A stretch of 35,090 bases of DNA from Methanothrix sp. (GTDB taxonomy: Archaea > Halobacteriota > Methanosarcinia > Methanotrichales > Methanotrichaceae). A program made the position numbers and the translations under genes. The stretch is taken from the NCBI GenBank assembly GCA_003162615.1, contig PMNG01000174.1, positions 1,458 to 36,547 of the forward strand, written 5' to 3'. Positions 1 to 7,103 of this stretch are shown one piece after another (positions within the stretch are counted from its first letter, which is position 1; every line of letters starts with the position of its first letter). The notes under the pieces are model-generated. The model was not told the DNA's origin. It did no database searches and worked only from the letters and a program-made list of their open reading frames with translations.

Positions 1-49
1 ACCTTCAGGCCGTTAAACTTATCTCCAGCTACACGAGACATCAAGATGG

Positions 50-688
50 TTATTTGATCGGAAGCTGCTTATATAGCCAGTCCACGGCCTCCTTCGATCT
101 TTTGTCGTACTCTTTGCCCAACTCTCCCTGGACAGGGCTCAGTAGATCCCTTGCTGCGATCTCCAGCCGATTTATGGCCTGGGTGCTGTCGTTATATCCC
201 GGTCCCGTACTTGAAGACCTGGACCACCAGTCTGCTGGATTGAACTCGTTGTCCTTGGAGTCATTAACCGTAGCCAAGCCTGAATCGACCAGTATTCTGT
301 TGTAGCAGGGCGACAGAAGAGGCTGACCGTAATAGCCGCTGAGATACACAACGCATACAAGCCTTCCCTGAGAGTCGCGTCCGCTTCCCAGGTTGTTTAT
401 GTCAAGGAATACCCGCCTGTTGAGGAGCACTGCTGCGGCCAAGTCCCTTGCTGCAAGGCCCTCCGAAGTGTTCAGGTCTAGACTCTTGATATCTGCGAGG
501 GTAATACGTTCTGTGTTGTAGAAGATCCTCGGGTCGGACTTTTCAATGACTATGTTGAAGGTGCAGCCGTCTATTATTTTGCTTACAACTCCGTAAGACT
601 CATCTGGGTCACACATTGTTATATTAAACAGCACCAGGATTAGGATCGCAGTTGAGCTAAGAAACCCAATCCTCATCTCTCCGAGCAA
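50..688 (-). CDS. Secreted SNase-like (thermonuclease-fold) protein, probably catalytically degenerate
   Basis: 212 aa. A hydrophobic N-terminal segment (residues 8-25) looks like a signal peptide or anchor, so the protein probably acts outside the cell. The body matches the layout of staphylococcal-nuclease-like domains: a VVSKIIDG strand near residue 35, an ERITLADI segment near 60, an RDSQGR segment near 104, and an NRILVDSGLATV segment near 130. Metal and catalytic positions look eroded. The usual DGDT is DGCT here, and the Asp-x-Pro-Glu after the R-L-x-x-I strand is absent. It may therefore be a binding protein rather than a nuclease. The chosen start is a TTG preceded by GGAGGT at 7 nt spacing; an ATG four codons later is the alternative but sits too close to its own GGAG. 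The fold is assigned by pattern only. Confidence 0.6.
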   Translation of the reverse strand: MLGEMRIGFLSSTAILILVLFNITMCDPDESYGVVSKIIDGCTFNIVIEKSDPRIFYNTERITLADIKSLDLNTSEGLAARDLAAAVLLNRRVFLDINNLGSGRDSQGRLVCVVYLSGYYGQPLLSPCYNRILVDSGLATVNDSKDNEFNPADWWSRSSSTGPGYNDSTQAINRLEIAARDLLSPVQGELGKEYDKRSKEAVDWLYKQLPIK

Positions 689-782
689 TCGTCAGACCTC
701 CTCGTCGTTCATTCGTTTCAACTCACTTATTGTTCTATCTCCGGGATTTGATTCTATCGATGCTCTTGGAGTAACAAAACTA

Positions 783-1772
783 TCAAGGACCAAAAGGAAG
801 CTGGCCAACATTGGCGCTATTGCTGTAGCCTCTCGACTCCCAGTAGCCCTGGATGTCCTTGTCCGTTACCTCTATGCTTGTTATCCACTTGGCCCACTTG
901 TAGCCGTATTTGTTCTTGGCCACTAGTTGCAAAGGAAAGCCACGGTCGGGGGGCAGCGTGAGGTCGTTGAGACCATAGGCCAGGAGGATACGGTTCTGCC
1001 GTAGATAGTCCAAAGGCAGTGTTGTGGAGTAGCCGTCTGCCGATGAGAAAAGGACATAGCTTGCTCCCGGCCTTAGTCCGGAGCTGTTCAAGAGATCCGT
1101 TACCCGGAAACCGGTCCACTTGGCATAAAAACCCCACCCTTCAACGCACGGCATGTAGACAACCTCTGAGTAAGCAGGGAGCACCAGCATCTGATCGTAG
1201 CTCATAGACAAATCCCGCCCCACTAAGCCCGTCACTTGCAAACGGTAAGAACCTCTGTCTAAATTCTGCGTCCCTTTAATTGCATTGTTTCCCTGGCTGC
1301 TCAGGGGCATGAGCTTTGTGCCTTGATACTCGGCCGCCTCCACCTCAGGAAGATGGCTAGATGTCAGCTCCTGAGTACTGTTCGATGCAGACACTGCTGT
1401 AGTTTCTGTAGGCACCAGGCCCAAAAGCATCACGAGGCCCATGAACAGGGTGATCGCTGCCAACAAGGCCGCCAGCTTCCCGAGCCGGCAGTGCTTTTCT
1501 GGCGTCGTCTGGTGAAGGAGAATCTTATCGACAAACAGAAAAACTGAGAGCGTTAGCGTGGCAAGACCTACCCAGGCATGAAAGGTGTGGAAGTCTATGG
1601 GAAAAAAGCGAATGTTTCCGCCGGAGATGTAGCCGAATAAACCCAGGAGAGCTAACAGTAGTGTGGCTGCGCCCAAGGCTCTGTGCGGCTTTCCATAGGC
1701 ATTGACCGCAAGGGCGAAGGTCAGAAGTGCTGCCAGGGCTGAAGGTACCCAATGTAGCGGCAAAAAGACCAT
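783..1772 (-). CDS. Membrane-anchored molybdopterin-dependent oxidoreductase (sulfite oxidase/YedY-like)
   Basis: 329 aa. The N-terminal part has about four transmembrane helices (roughly 7-25, 32-50, 63-83 and 98-121). Histidines at 62 and 65 (FHTFHAW) recall cytochrome b561-type or YedZ-like haem-binding membrane domains. A polar linker (about 125-170) leads to a C-terminal oxidoreductase molybdopterin-binding domain. In it, MPCVEGWG places Cys209 as the likely molybdenum ligand, followed by KWTGFRVTDLL, SADGYSTTLPL and a C-terminal GYKWAKWI segment, all typical of the sulfite oxidase superfamily. The layout suggests electron transfer between a membrane cytochrome and an extracytoplasmic Mo centre within one chain. 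The substrate is unknown. No Shine-Dalgarno precedes the ATG; a TATA-like stretch lies about 30 nt upstream, so the message may be nearly leaderless. The gene is monocistronic in appearance. Confidence 0.85.
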   Translation of the reverse strand: MVFLPLHWVPSALAALLTFALAVNAYGKPHRALGAATLLLALLGLFGYISGGNIRFFPIDFHTFHAWVGLATLTLSVFLFVDKILLHQTTPEKHCRLGKLAALLAAITLFMGLVMLLGLVPTETTAVSASNSTQELTSSHLPEVEAAEYQGTKLMPLSSQGNNAIKGTQNLDRGSYRLQVTGLVGRDLSMSYDQMLVLPAYSEVVYMPCVEGWGFYAKWTGFRVTDLLNSSGLRPGASYVLFSSADGYSTTLPLDYLRQNRILLAYGLNDLTLPPDRGFPLQLVAKNKYGYKWAKWITSIEVTDKDIQGYWESRGYSNSANVGQLPFGP

Positions 1773-1838
1773 ATTCTATGTATTGGCTTTCAATCTCTTA
1801 ATAAGTTTTTGAGCTATAGCTCGTGATTCAACTTCTGT

Positions 1839-2762
1839 TCATCCGGATCCGGGAAGACTTTCCCTCACCTTCGCCAGCCTGGCTTTGGTGGCTTTTATCG
1901 TTCCTGCCAAGGTTGTCGGAGCTGGTTCAGACGCACTGTTAGAGCATGCCTGGCATACGTTGCCGTTGGGAGCAGTGACGTTTTGCAGGAGCCCGGCTTC
2001 GGGATCTATATTCAAGACTATTGAGCTTGTATTCGAGCACTTGTAAACCAATTTGGCTGGCCTGCTGAGCGTGGACATTGAGCCGAAGCTGACCTTTATC
2101 CTGGCCGTTTCATTTGGCTTCAACTCCCTATTCGCGAAGCCGTTGTTTGTGTAGCTATCGTGCTCAAGGCTGGCGTACTTCCAGCCCCACTGATCGGTTA
2201 GGCTGAAGTTCTTCGGGCTTACGGGCATCTTTACTGTACCATTATTGGTAATTCCCACGTCGAAGTCGATGGACTTGATGTTCGAGTTGATCTTCGAGTT
2301 TAGTATGCCGTAGTACAAAAGGGTCACATTTCCATTTGTGGCATTGGTAAGCTCGCCGAAGTTGATCGCGAATCTGTTTCCTTCAGATGGATAATCGGAG
2401 GGGTCCACAATCAGAGTCTTGGGGATAGTCTCTTCAGGGACAGCAAAGCCCAAAAGCTGCCGTCCTGGCTGAAGGGACCGGGTGAACTCGCCTCCTGTGG
2501 AGTAGGTCCTATCGTTGCCGTCAACTAGAGAATATACGGCCTGGGCAGGAGAGACGCTGGTTGAGTTGTTCTCGATCAGGGCCACATCGACGTTGAGGAC
2601 TATGCTCCGCTCACCGTTCGGTTCAACTATGGTATAAGGGTCCTTGAACTCCCCAAACACCGTGCAGTTTACTGCCCCATTGCCAGCGTGTATCGGGTAG
2701 CCGGATGCTATGCCAAGGGCGATTACAAGCAGCAACAGCAAGACCGTTTCCCGCAATTTCAT
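1839..2762 (-). CDS. Secreted protein, Ig-like/DUF4352-style, paralogue A of a tandem pair
   Basis: 307 aa from the chosen ATG, which is preceded by GGAGG at 10 nt and begins a clear signal peptide (MKLRET then a leucine-rich core, cleavage near SGYP). A longer reading from an upstream codon is possible but would bury the signal peptide. The mature part opens with AVNCTVFGEFKDP, contains alternating beta-type segments (QAVYSLVDGNDRTYSTG, VDFDVGITNNGTVKMPV) and several N-glycosylation sequons. It ends with a basic helix, ATKARLAKVRESLP. It resembles DUF4352-like extracellular beta domains, but I do not recognise a defined family. The next gene upstream (2952-4082) is a paralogue in the same orientation, so the pair arose by tandem duplication. 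A TATA-like AAATATATTTAT near 2840 would give a leader of about 55 nt. Function unknown; surface location is inferred. Confidence 0.75.
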   Translation of the reverse strand: MKLRETVLLLLLVIALGIASGYPIHAGNGAVNCTVFGEFKDPYTIVEPNGERSIVLNVDVALIENNSTSVSPAQAVYSLVDGNDRTYSTGGEFTRSLQPGRQLLGFAVPEETIPKTLIVDPSDYPSEGNRFAINFGELTNATNGNVTLLYYGILNSKINSNIKSIDFDVGITNNGTVKMPVSPKNFSLTDQWGWKYASLEHDSYTNNGFANRELKPNETARIKVSFGSMSTLSRPAKLVYKCSNTSSIVLNIDPEAGLLQNVTAPNGNVCQACSNSASEPAPTTLAGTIKATKARLAKVRESLPGSG

Positions 2763-2900
2763 AGGCAGTGTTCCTCCAATACCATTTGGCTCTGGGAGTT
2801 CAATTAAGAGCGACAACCGGACTACTCATGTTACTCCATAAATATATTTGCCCAATACGCTCTAACCATATCAAGATATCGCCCCGCATGTATTCTGCAT

Positions 2901-2906
2901 AAAAAA
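2901..2906 (-). terminator. Oligo-T terminator of paralogue B
   Basis: A run of six T on the minus strand lies about 46 nt past the stop of the 376-aa secreted protein gene, inside an AT-rich stretch. It fits intrinsic archaeal termination, which needs only a T-rich tract. No strong hairpin is seen. Confidence 0.45.
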
Positions 2907-2951
2907 TTAATTGTAAATTAAATATAGCGCAATAAGCCATGGACTATTGGC

Positions 2952-4082
2952 CTACGCAATTGCAGGGGACCCTGGGGCCCCCGTGCTTTGGCTGGCATTC
3001 TGGTCATGTGGAAGCCCTTCCTTCATCTTCTCCAACCTGGCTTTTGTATCGTTCACGCTTTGGCTTATCTGCCCACCAACGGAGCCCGATGTTCCGGGTC
3101 TGCCCATGTTCGCATTCCTCTCCTTAGTTGCATTTAGCTGATCCATAAAGGACTGCATACTACCGGAGGTTGACTGGAAAGCTGCTGGGCTGGCGCTTGC
3201 GATGTTGGCCAGAGGCGCAACCTGAGGCACTGCCTGAGGCGTAGCCTGGACTGTTGGTGCAGCCACAACTGCGGCCGGAGGAGCTACTGTGCTAGTTGCT
3301 GTCGTTGCTGTGCTCGGCACGTTGGTTCCATAAACTTGAGCATCAGTGAGAGGTCCAGTGTCCTTGTCCAGGTCAAAGACGATCTGGTTGCTGGTGAGAT
3401 AGTCGAACGCTAAGGCAACCGGCCTGCTAAGGTATGAAAGAGAGCTGAAGTTCACCTTCACCTTTGTCGAATTCTTTGGAGCCAGATAACTTTCACCGAA
3501 CCCATACATAGTGTAGTATTCCCAGCCCGACTGGTCCAATAGTGTGAAGTTCAAAGGATTTATGACCGTACTTTTTGTGCCGTTGTTCTGAATCCCAACC
3601 TCATAGGTCACCGATTGCTCGTTTGGATTCGTTCGGGTGTCAACCACGCCGTAGTACCGAAGAATGATGTCTCCTTGACTTTTCTTTGGCGTCTTCCACC
3701 ACTTGATGGCAAAAGGATCGCCTACGGATGGCGATACTTTGAAGAGCTTAAACAGGGCATCACTCGGAACCACGAAAGCCAGAAGCTGACGTATATACGA
3801 CTCTGAGATGGGCTGGAATGTCCAGGACATAGATGGGTCGGGACTGTAGACCTTATCTTTGCTGTCCACCAGCTCAAAGGTTGCATTGCGGGTCCCTAAT
3901 AATCCAACATCCACCTTGAGTACATAATTCTGAACTGTGGCATTAGGATCTGTCCCAGGGACAGGAACCTTGGTGGCTCCGAACAGGGTGCAGTTGACCG
4001 CTGCGGTTCCGCCGCTCAGAGGATAGGCCTGTGCAAAGCCCAGCGCCAGCACCAGCGCAAAAGCCAGAGCAATAAGTCTCAT
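2952..4082 (-). CDS. Secreted protein, Ig-like/DUF4352-style, paralogue B with Ala/Pro linker
   Basis: 376 aa with a classic signal peptide (MRLIALAFALVLALGFAQAYP). The mature protein is homologous to its downstream neighbour throughout the folded part: AVNCTLFGATKVP, TFELVDSKDKVYSPDP, VTYEVGIQNNGTKS, LDQSGWEYY and LSYLSRPVAL all have counterparts there. Unlike the neighbour it carries an Ala/Pro/Thr/Val-rich flexible linker at about 250-300. The C-terminus repeats the helix motif twice (LNATKERNANMGRP and NDTKARLEKMKEGLP), the latter close to the neighbour's ATKARLAKVRESLP. N-glycosylation sequons are frequent. This is an exported, probably surface-attached protein. I do not recognise a function. 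The two genes are separated by about 190 nt with a terminator and a TATA-like box, so they are probably transcribed separately. Confidence 0.75.
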   Translation of the reverse strand: MRLIALAFALVLALGFAQAYPLSGGTAAVNCTLFGATKVPVPGTDPNATVQNYVLKVDVGLLGTRNATFELVDSKDKVYSPDPSMSWTFQPISESYIRQLLAFVVPSDALFKLFKVSPSVGDPFAIKWWKTPKKSQGDIILRYYGVVDTRTNPNEQSVTYEVGIQNNGTKSTVINPLNFTLLDQSGWEYYTMYGFGESYLAPKNSTKVKVNFSSLSYLSRPVALAFDYLTSNQIVFDLDKDTGPLTDAQVYGTNVPSTATTATSTVAPPAAVVAAPTVQATPQAVPQVAPLANIASASPAAFQSTSGSMQSFMDQLNATKERNANMGRPGTSGSVGGQISQSVNDTKARLEKMKEGLPHDQNASQSTGAPGSPAIA

Positions 4083-4308
4083 ATTTTACCCCCTAATTAT
4101 CGACATTCTCTTTAAATATTTGCTATCTTAGAATACACTAACGGTTATATAGGTTTTATCTTCGAGATGGGGTTTAAGCGGTAGTTTCGGATAGCATTTA
4201 GCATTATCTGTCACATCAAACTATATTAGTAATAACTGACCACACCCCTATGTGAGGCAATATCCGTGGGTAACCCGACCAAGTACAGCTTCGTAAATCT
4301 GCTGAAGG

Positions 4309-4930
4309 ATGCCCGAGTCGATCTGGAGAAAATATAGCCGCATTCCTTCAGAGCAGGACATCGCCGCCAGCGTCGCTGCACTTGAGAGGACAACGTCGTA
4401 GCGTTCAGGGTTAAAGATGGCATTGCAGCTCTTGAGAAGATCAAGGAGCTTATACCTCCGGGGTCTGAGGTCATGAACGGCTCTTCCACGACCCTGATAG
4501 AGATCGGTTATGAAGACCTCATGAACGGCCAGCACAACTGGTTGGACCTACGTAAAACCATCATCTCTGAGAACGACGAACGAATGAGAAATGATCTAAG
4601 ACATAGGTCGATAACTTCAGAGTACTTCCTCTTAGGCGTCAATGCCATGGCACAGACCGGCCAGATTCTGACCTGCGACGCCACCGGCAGTCGCGTCTGT
4701 GCCTGGCCCTTCGGAGCCCAGAACCTGGTACTGGTTTCAGGTGTGAACAAGTTCTAACGCTGCAGGATGCCCTGAAGAGGATCTGGGATTACGCCTACCC
4801 TTTGGAGGACGCCAGAGCCAGGAAGGTCTACGGAACTCCCAGCCTGATAGGAAAGTGTGTAATTCTGCCCAAGGAAAGACGGCCTGGAAGGACGACCTTG
4901 ATACTGATCGATGAAGTCCTAGGATATTGA
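4309..4930 (+). pseudogene. LUD-domain (LutC/DUF162-like) gene broken by two frameshifts
   Basis: Reading three frames in series rebuilds a nearly full-length LUD-domain protein of about 206 aa. Frame 1 runs from ATG 4309 (MPESIWRKYSRIPSEQ... to VAALER). Frame 2 picks up at about 4392 (VVAFRVKDGIAALEKIKEL, then PPGSEVMNGSSTTL, TSEYFLLGVNAMAQTGQIL, DATGSRVCAWPFGAQNLVL, SGVNK). Frame 3 starts at about 4754 (LTLQDALKRIWDYAYPLED to a TGA at 4928-4930, ending LIDEVLGY). Each junction is explained by one missing base. The family (LutC/YkgG-related) is linked to lactate utilisation and often stands alone in archaea. No other damage is seen, so the inactivation is recent or is an assembly error. The antisense open frames over this stretch are shadows. 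Confidence 0.85.
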
Positions 4931-5058
4931 TCCGATGGCAAATCGGGGTAGAAGGTCGCCGATACAATGAGATGAGACGATATAGTAATATAATGTACGG
5001 CGATGTAGAGCGGCCACTAAAACATGTGTAGAATATACTTCCAGATTGAGGTATCTTG

Positions 5059-5523
5059 ATGACAAATTCAATTTTGCTATATTTGATAGTGGGGATGGCG
5101 GCCTCGGCAGTTGCTGCCAGCGGCAGCATAGTTATAAACGAAATGGAGCTCAATCCGCCCCAGGGAGGGGCAGACTGGGTAGAGCTCTTCAACTCAGGCA
5201 ACCAGAGCGTGGACATAAGCGACTGGACTGCGAGCATCACAGACGGAGGCTGGATAGGAAAGATGTCCGTGCCCAAAGGAACGATCATCCCGGCAAACGG
5301 TTTCTACGTTGCAGATGGCAACTCGCTATGGAACCACAACAACGGCGGGTATGCTACGCTCTATTCGGACTCGGGAGAGAAGGTGGACGAGACCCCCTAC
5401 CGGGTGGATAACCTCAACAACGACTTCACCTGGGGCCGTCGTCCGGACGGGTACGATACAAACACCAACGGCGACTGGGGATTCGGCTATGCCACCAAGG
5501 GCAGATCCAATGTTGTGGGATGA
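5059..5523 (+). CDS. Secreted lamin-tail-domain (LTD) protein 1
   Basis: 154 aa. A signal peptide (MTNSILLYLIVGMAASAVAAS) is followed by a single lamin-tail domain: IVINEMELNPPQGGADWVEL opens it, then SGNQSVDISDWT, the IIPANGFYVADG strand-turn, a central GEKVDETP, and a closing WGRRPDGYDTN. These are the hallmarks of LTD folds, Ig-like beta sandwiches common on exported prokaryotic proteins and usually involved in surface attachment or fused to nucleases. Here the domain stands alone. ATG 5059 was chosen because GAGGT lies 6 nt upstream; the TTG just before it is closer than ideal. A TATA-like GAATATAC lies about 25 nt upstream. A related gene follows directly. Confidence 0.8.
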   Translation: MTNSILLYLIVGMAASAVAASGSIVINEMELNPPQGGADWVELFNSGNQSVDISDWTASITDGGWIGKMSVPKGTIIPANGFYVADGNSLWNHNNGGYATLYSDSGEKVDETPYRVDNLNNDFTWGRRPDGYDTNTNGDWGFGYATKGRSNVVG

Positions 5524-5622
5524 TTCTCAGGACTCCAGAAAAATATAATTAACAATGAAGAAAACAGGCCCCCGTTAGTGCTCAAGAAAGATACAGATCT
5601 TATCACGATAGGAATTCAGATC

Positions 5623-6111
5623 ATGAAATTGATTAATGGAGCGTGGCTGGCGTTGATCGCCTTGACAGCATGCTTGATTGCAGTTTGCGGAACAAGTTTA
5701 GGCGACGTCTTGATTAACGAAGTAGATTTCAGCCCGTCGGATAATAGTTCTATGTGGGTGGAGCTTTACAACTCGGGCGATCAGGCAGTGGACATAGGTA
5801 ACTGGAAAGTCTCCATAATCTCCACGCCCTGGGTGGGACCGATCATCGTTCCGAATGGTACCGAGATTCTTTCCAAGAAGTTCTACGTGGCAGAAGGAGA
5901 TCCTAAATGGATTGCTGTCGATAGCGCTATGGTTCTCCTGACAGATGGTCATGGCAAAAATGTCAACGAGACGCCACTGCTTACAGATACAGCTCACAAC
6001 GATTTTACTCAGTCCAGGATAGAAGATGGCAGGAACACCGACACACGAAGCGATTGGGCCTGGACTCGTGCTACCAAAGGAAGTTCCAACATCGGATCCA
6101 GGATCGCTTAA
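5623..6111 (+). CDS. Secreted lamin-tail-domain (LTD) protein 2
   Basis: 162 aa from the ATG that begins a signal peptide (MKLINGAWLALIALTACLIA, cleavage near SLGD). An in-frame upstream extension to 5578 would place 15 residues ahead of the signal and is disfavoured. The mature chain is one lamin-tail domain: VLINEVDFSPSDNSSMWVEL, SGDQAVDIGNWKVSI, EILSKKFYVAEGD, GKNVNETPLL, RIEDGRNTDT. It is a clear paralogue of the gene just upstream, with the same order of motifs and length. An AT-rich AAAAATATAATT stretch in the 100-nt gap suggests an independent promoter. Function beyond an exported binding or structural role cannot be inferred. Confidence 0.8.
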   Translation: MKLINGAWLALIALTACLIAVCGTSLGDVLINEVDFSPSDNSSMWVELYNSGDQAVDIGNWKVSIISTPWVGPIIVPNGTEILSKKFYVAEGDPKWIAVDSAMVLLTDGHGKNVNETPLLTDTAHNDFTQSRIEDGRNTDTRSDWAWTRATKGSSNIGSRIA

Positions 6112-6140
6112 TTCTGAGGCGGTAGTGATTCCAATCTCTC

Positions 6141-6145
6141 TTTTT
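6141..6145 (+). terminator. T-rich tract after LTD protein 2
   Basis: A pyrimidine tract with five consecutive T lies 30 nt past the stop of the second lamin-tail gene. It is followed by about 120 nt of AT-rich sequence with repeated TATATCT-like words and no gene. Weak candidate for archaeal oligo-T termination. Confidence 0.35.
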
Positions 6146-6270
6146 CTACATTGTTAATCGCAATACTCGAAGATAGTTCTTGAAAGGACTGGTTATATAA
6201 TTGCCTAAATAGACGGACAATCTTTACAATCATATTTTGGATTTATATCTATACGTCTATATCTGTGTAT

Positions 6271-7088
6271 TTATATCTTAAGTAGATAGTGGTAACCGCT
6301 CTGAAAGCTCTTGGTGTGTTCGCTACTGTATTCCGGCGTGCCAAAGGTCCCTCCCTTGGAGATGGTTATAGTGTGAATGCCGTTCCCTCCAACACGGAAG
6401 TTGGCGGTTCCGTCAAGTACCCCGTCTGCGATGTCGCTGCTATAGAAGACGCCGTCCATGTAAACATCGTAGCCCTTGATCCTGTCCGAAGTTATGGTCA
6501 CTAGGGCATAGCCCGGAGAGAACTGCTCGATGTCTCTGGGACCCTTTGCTTCTTCAATCGGAGGGAGAACATCTGTCACGAGGGCGTTGCTTGGCTGGTT
6601 TTCCACTGTCAAAACGATCATCATCCTGCCGACCTTATCAGCCCTGATGGTGACATTGCTGTACCCTGGATTGTAGATGGCATCCCTTGTGTAAGATTGA
6701 GCTGTTGGAATAATCAATCAGGTAAAGGTCGCCGTCGCCTCCTGACGGAGTGTATGCTACAAGCTTCAGGCTCTGGCCCTGACGGATCTCCGAGTATTGC
6801 GTCCAGTTTGCTCCGGACTCCAGCCATAGCTCTGTGGATCTCACGCTGGACTGATATTTCCGGAACTGCACCCTCATCTTGCCCAGGATTACCTTGGACG
6901 GTTTGTGCCCCGAGAGGTTGAAGTCTGACAGACTAATGCGGACTGATTGGTCGATGGATGGCTGTTGTTAGATAAATCGCCCTTAACCCATGGAGTGACA
7001 GTCCATTGAGGGCCCGATTCTTCCACATAAGCTGATCCAAATGCTAGCGGAAGAAGCAGAAGAAGAACCGATGTCAGGGCTTCGCCAT
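6271..7088 (-). pseudogene. Secreted surface-type protein gene broken by three frameshifts
   Basis: A gene can be followed from an ATG at 7088 to a stop at 6271 only by changing frame three times. The signal peptide (ALTSVLLLLLPLAFGSAYVE) lies out of frame with the ATG because of a shift within the first few codons. It continues as GPQWTVTPWVKGDLSNNS. A second shift near 6955-6965 leads to SVRISLSDFNLSGHKPSKV and ELWLESGANWTQYSEI, then SLKLVAYTPSGGDGDLYL. A third shift near 6700-6715 leads to RDAIYNPGYSNVTIRADKVG, MMIVLTVENQPSNALVTDVL and a C-terminal beta domain with YDVYMDGVFYSS. The last part resembles PEGA-like carbohydrate-binding repeats. Secreted proteins of this style are frequent in Methanosarcinales; no function is known. 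The gene looks recently inactivated, since the codons on both sides of each break remain coherent. Confidence 0.75.
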
Positions 7089-7103
7089 GATCCTACTTTT
7101 GTT

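Noticed and set aside
4737-5288. 183-codon minus-strand open frame
   Set aside because: It lies antisense to the LUD pseudogene end and the first lamin-tail gene; its residues show no family pattern.
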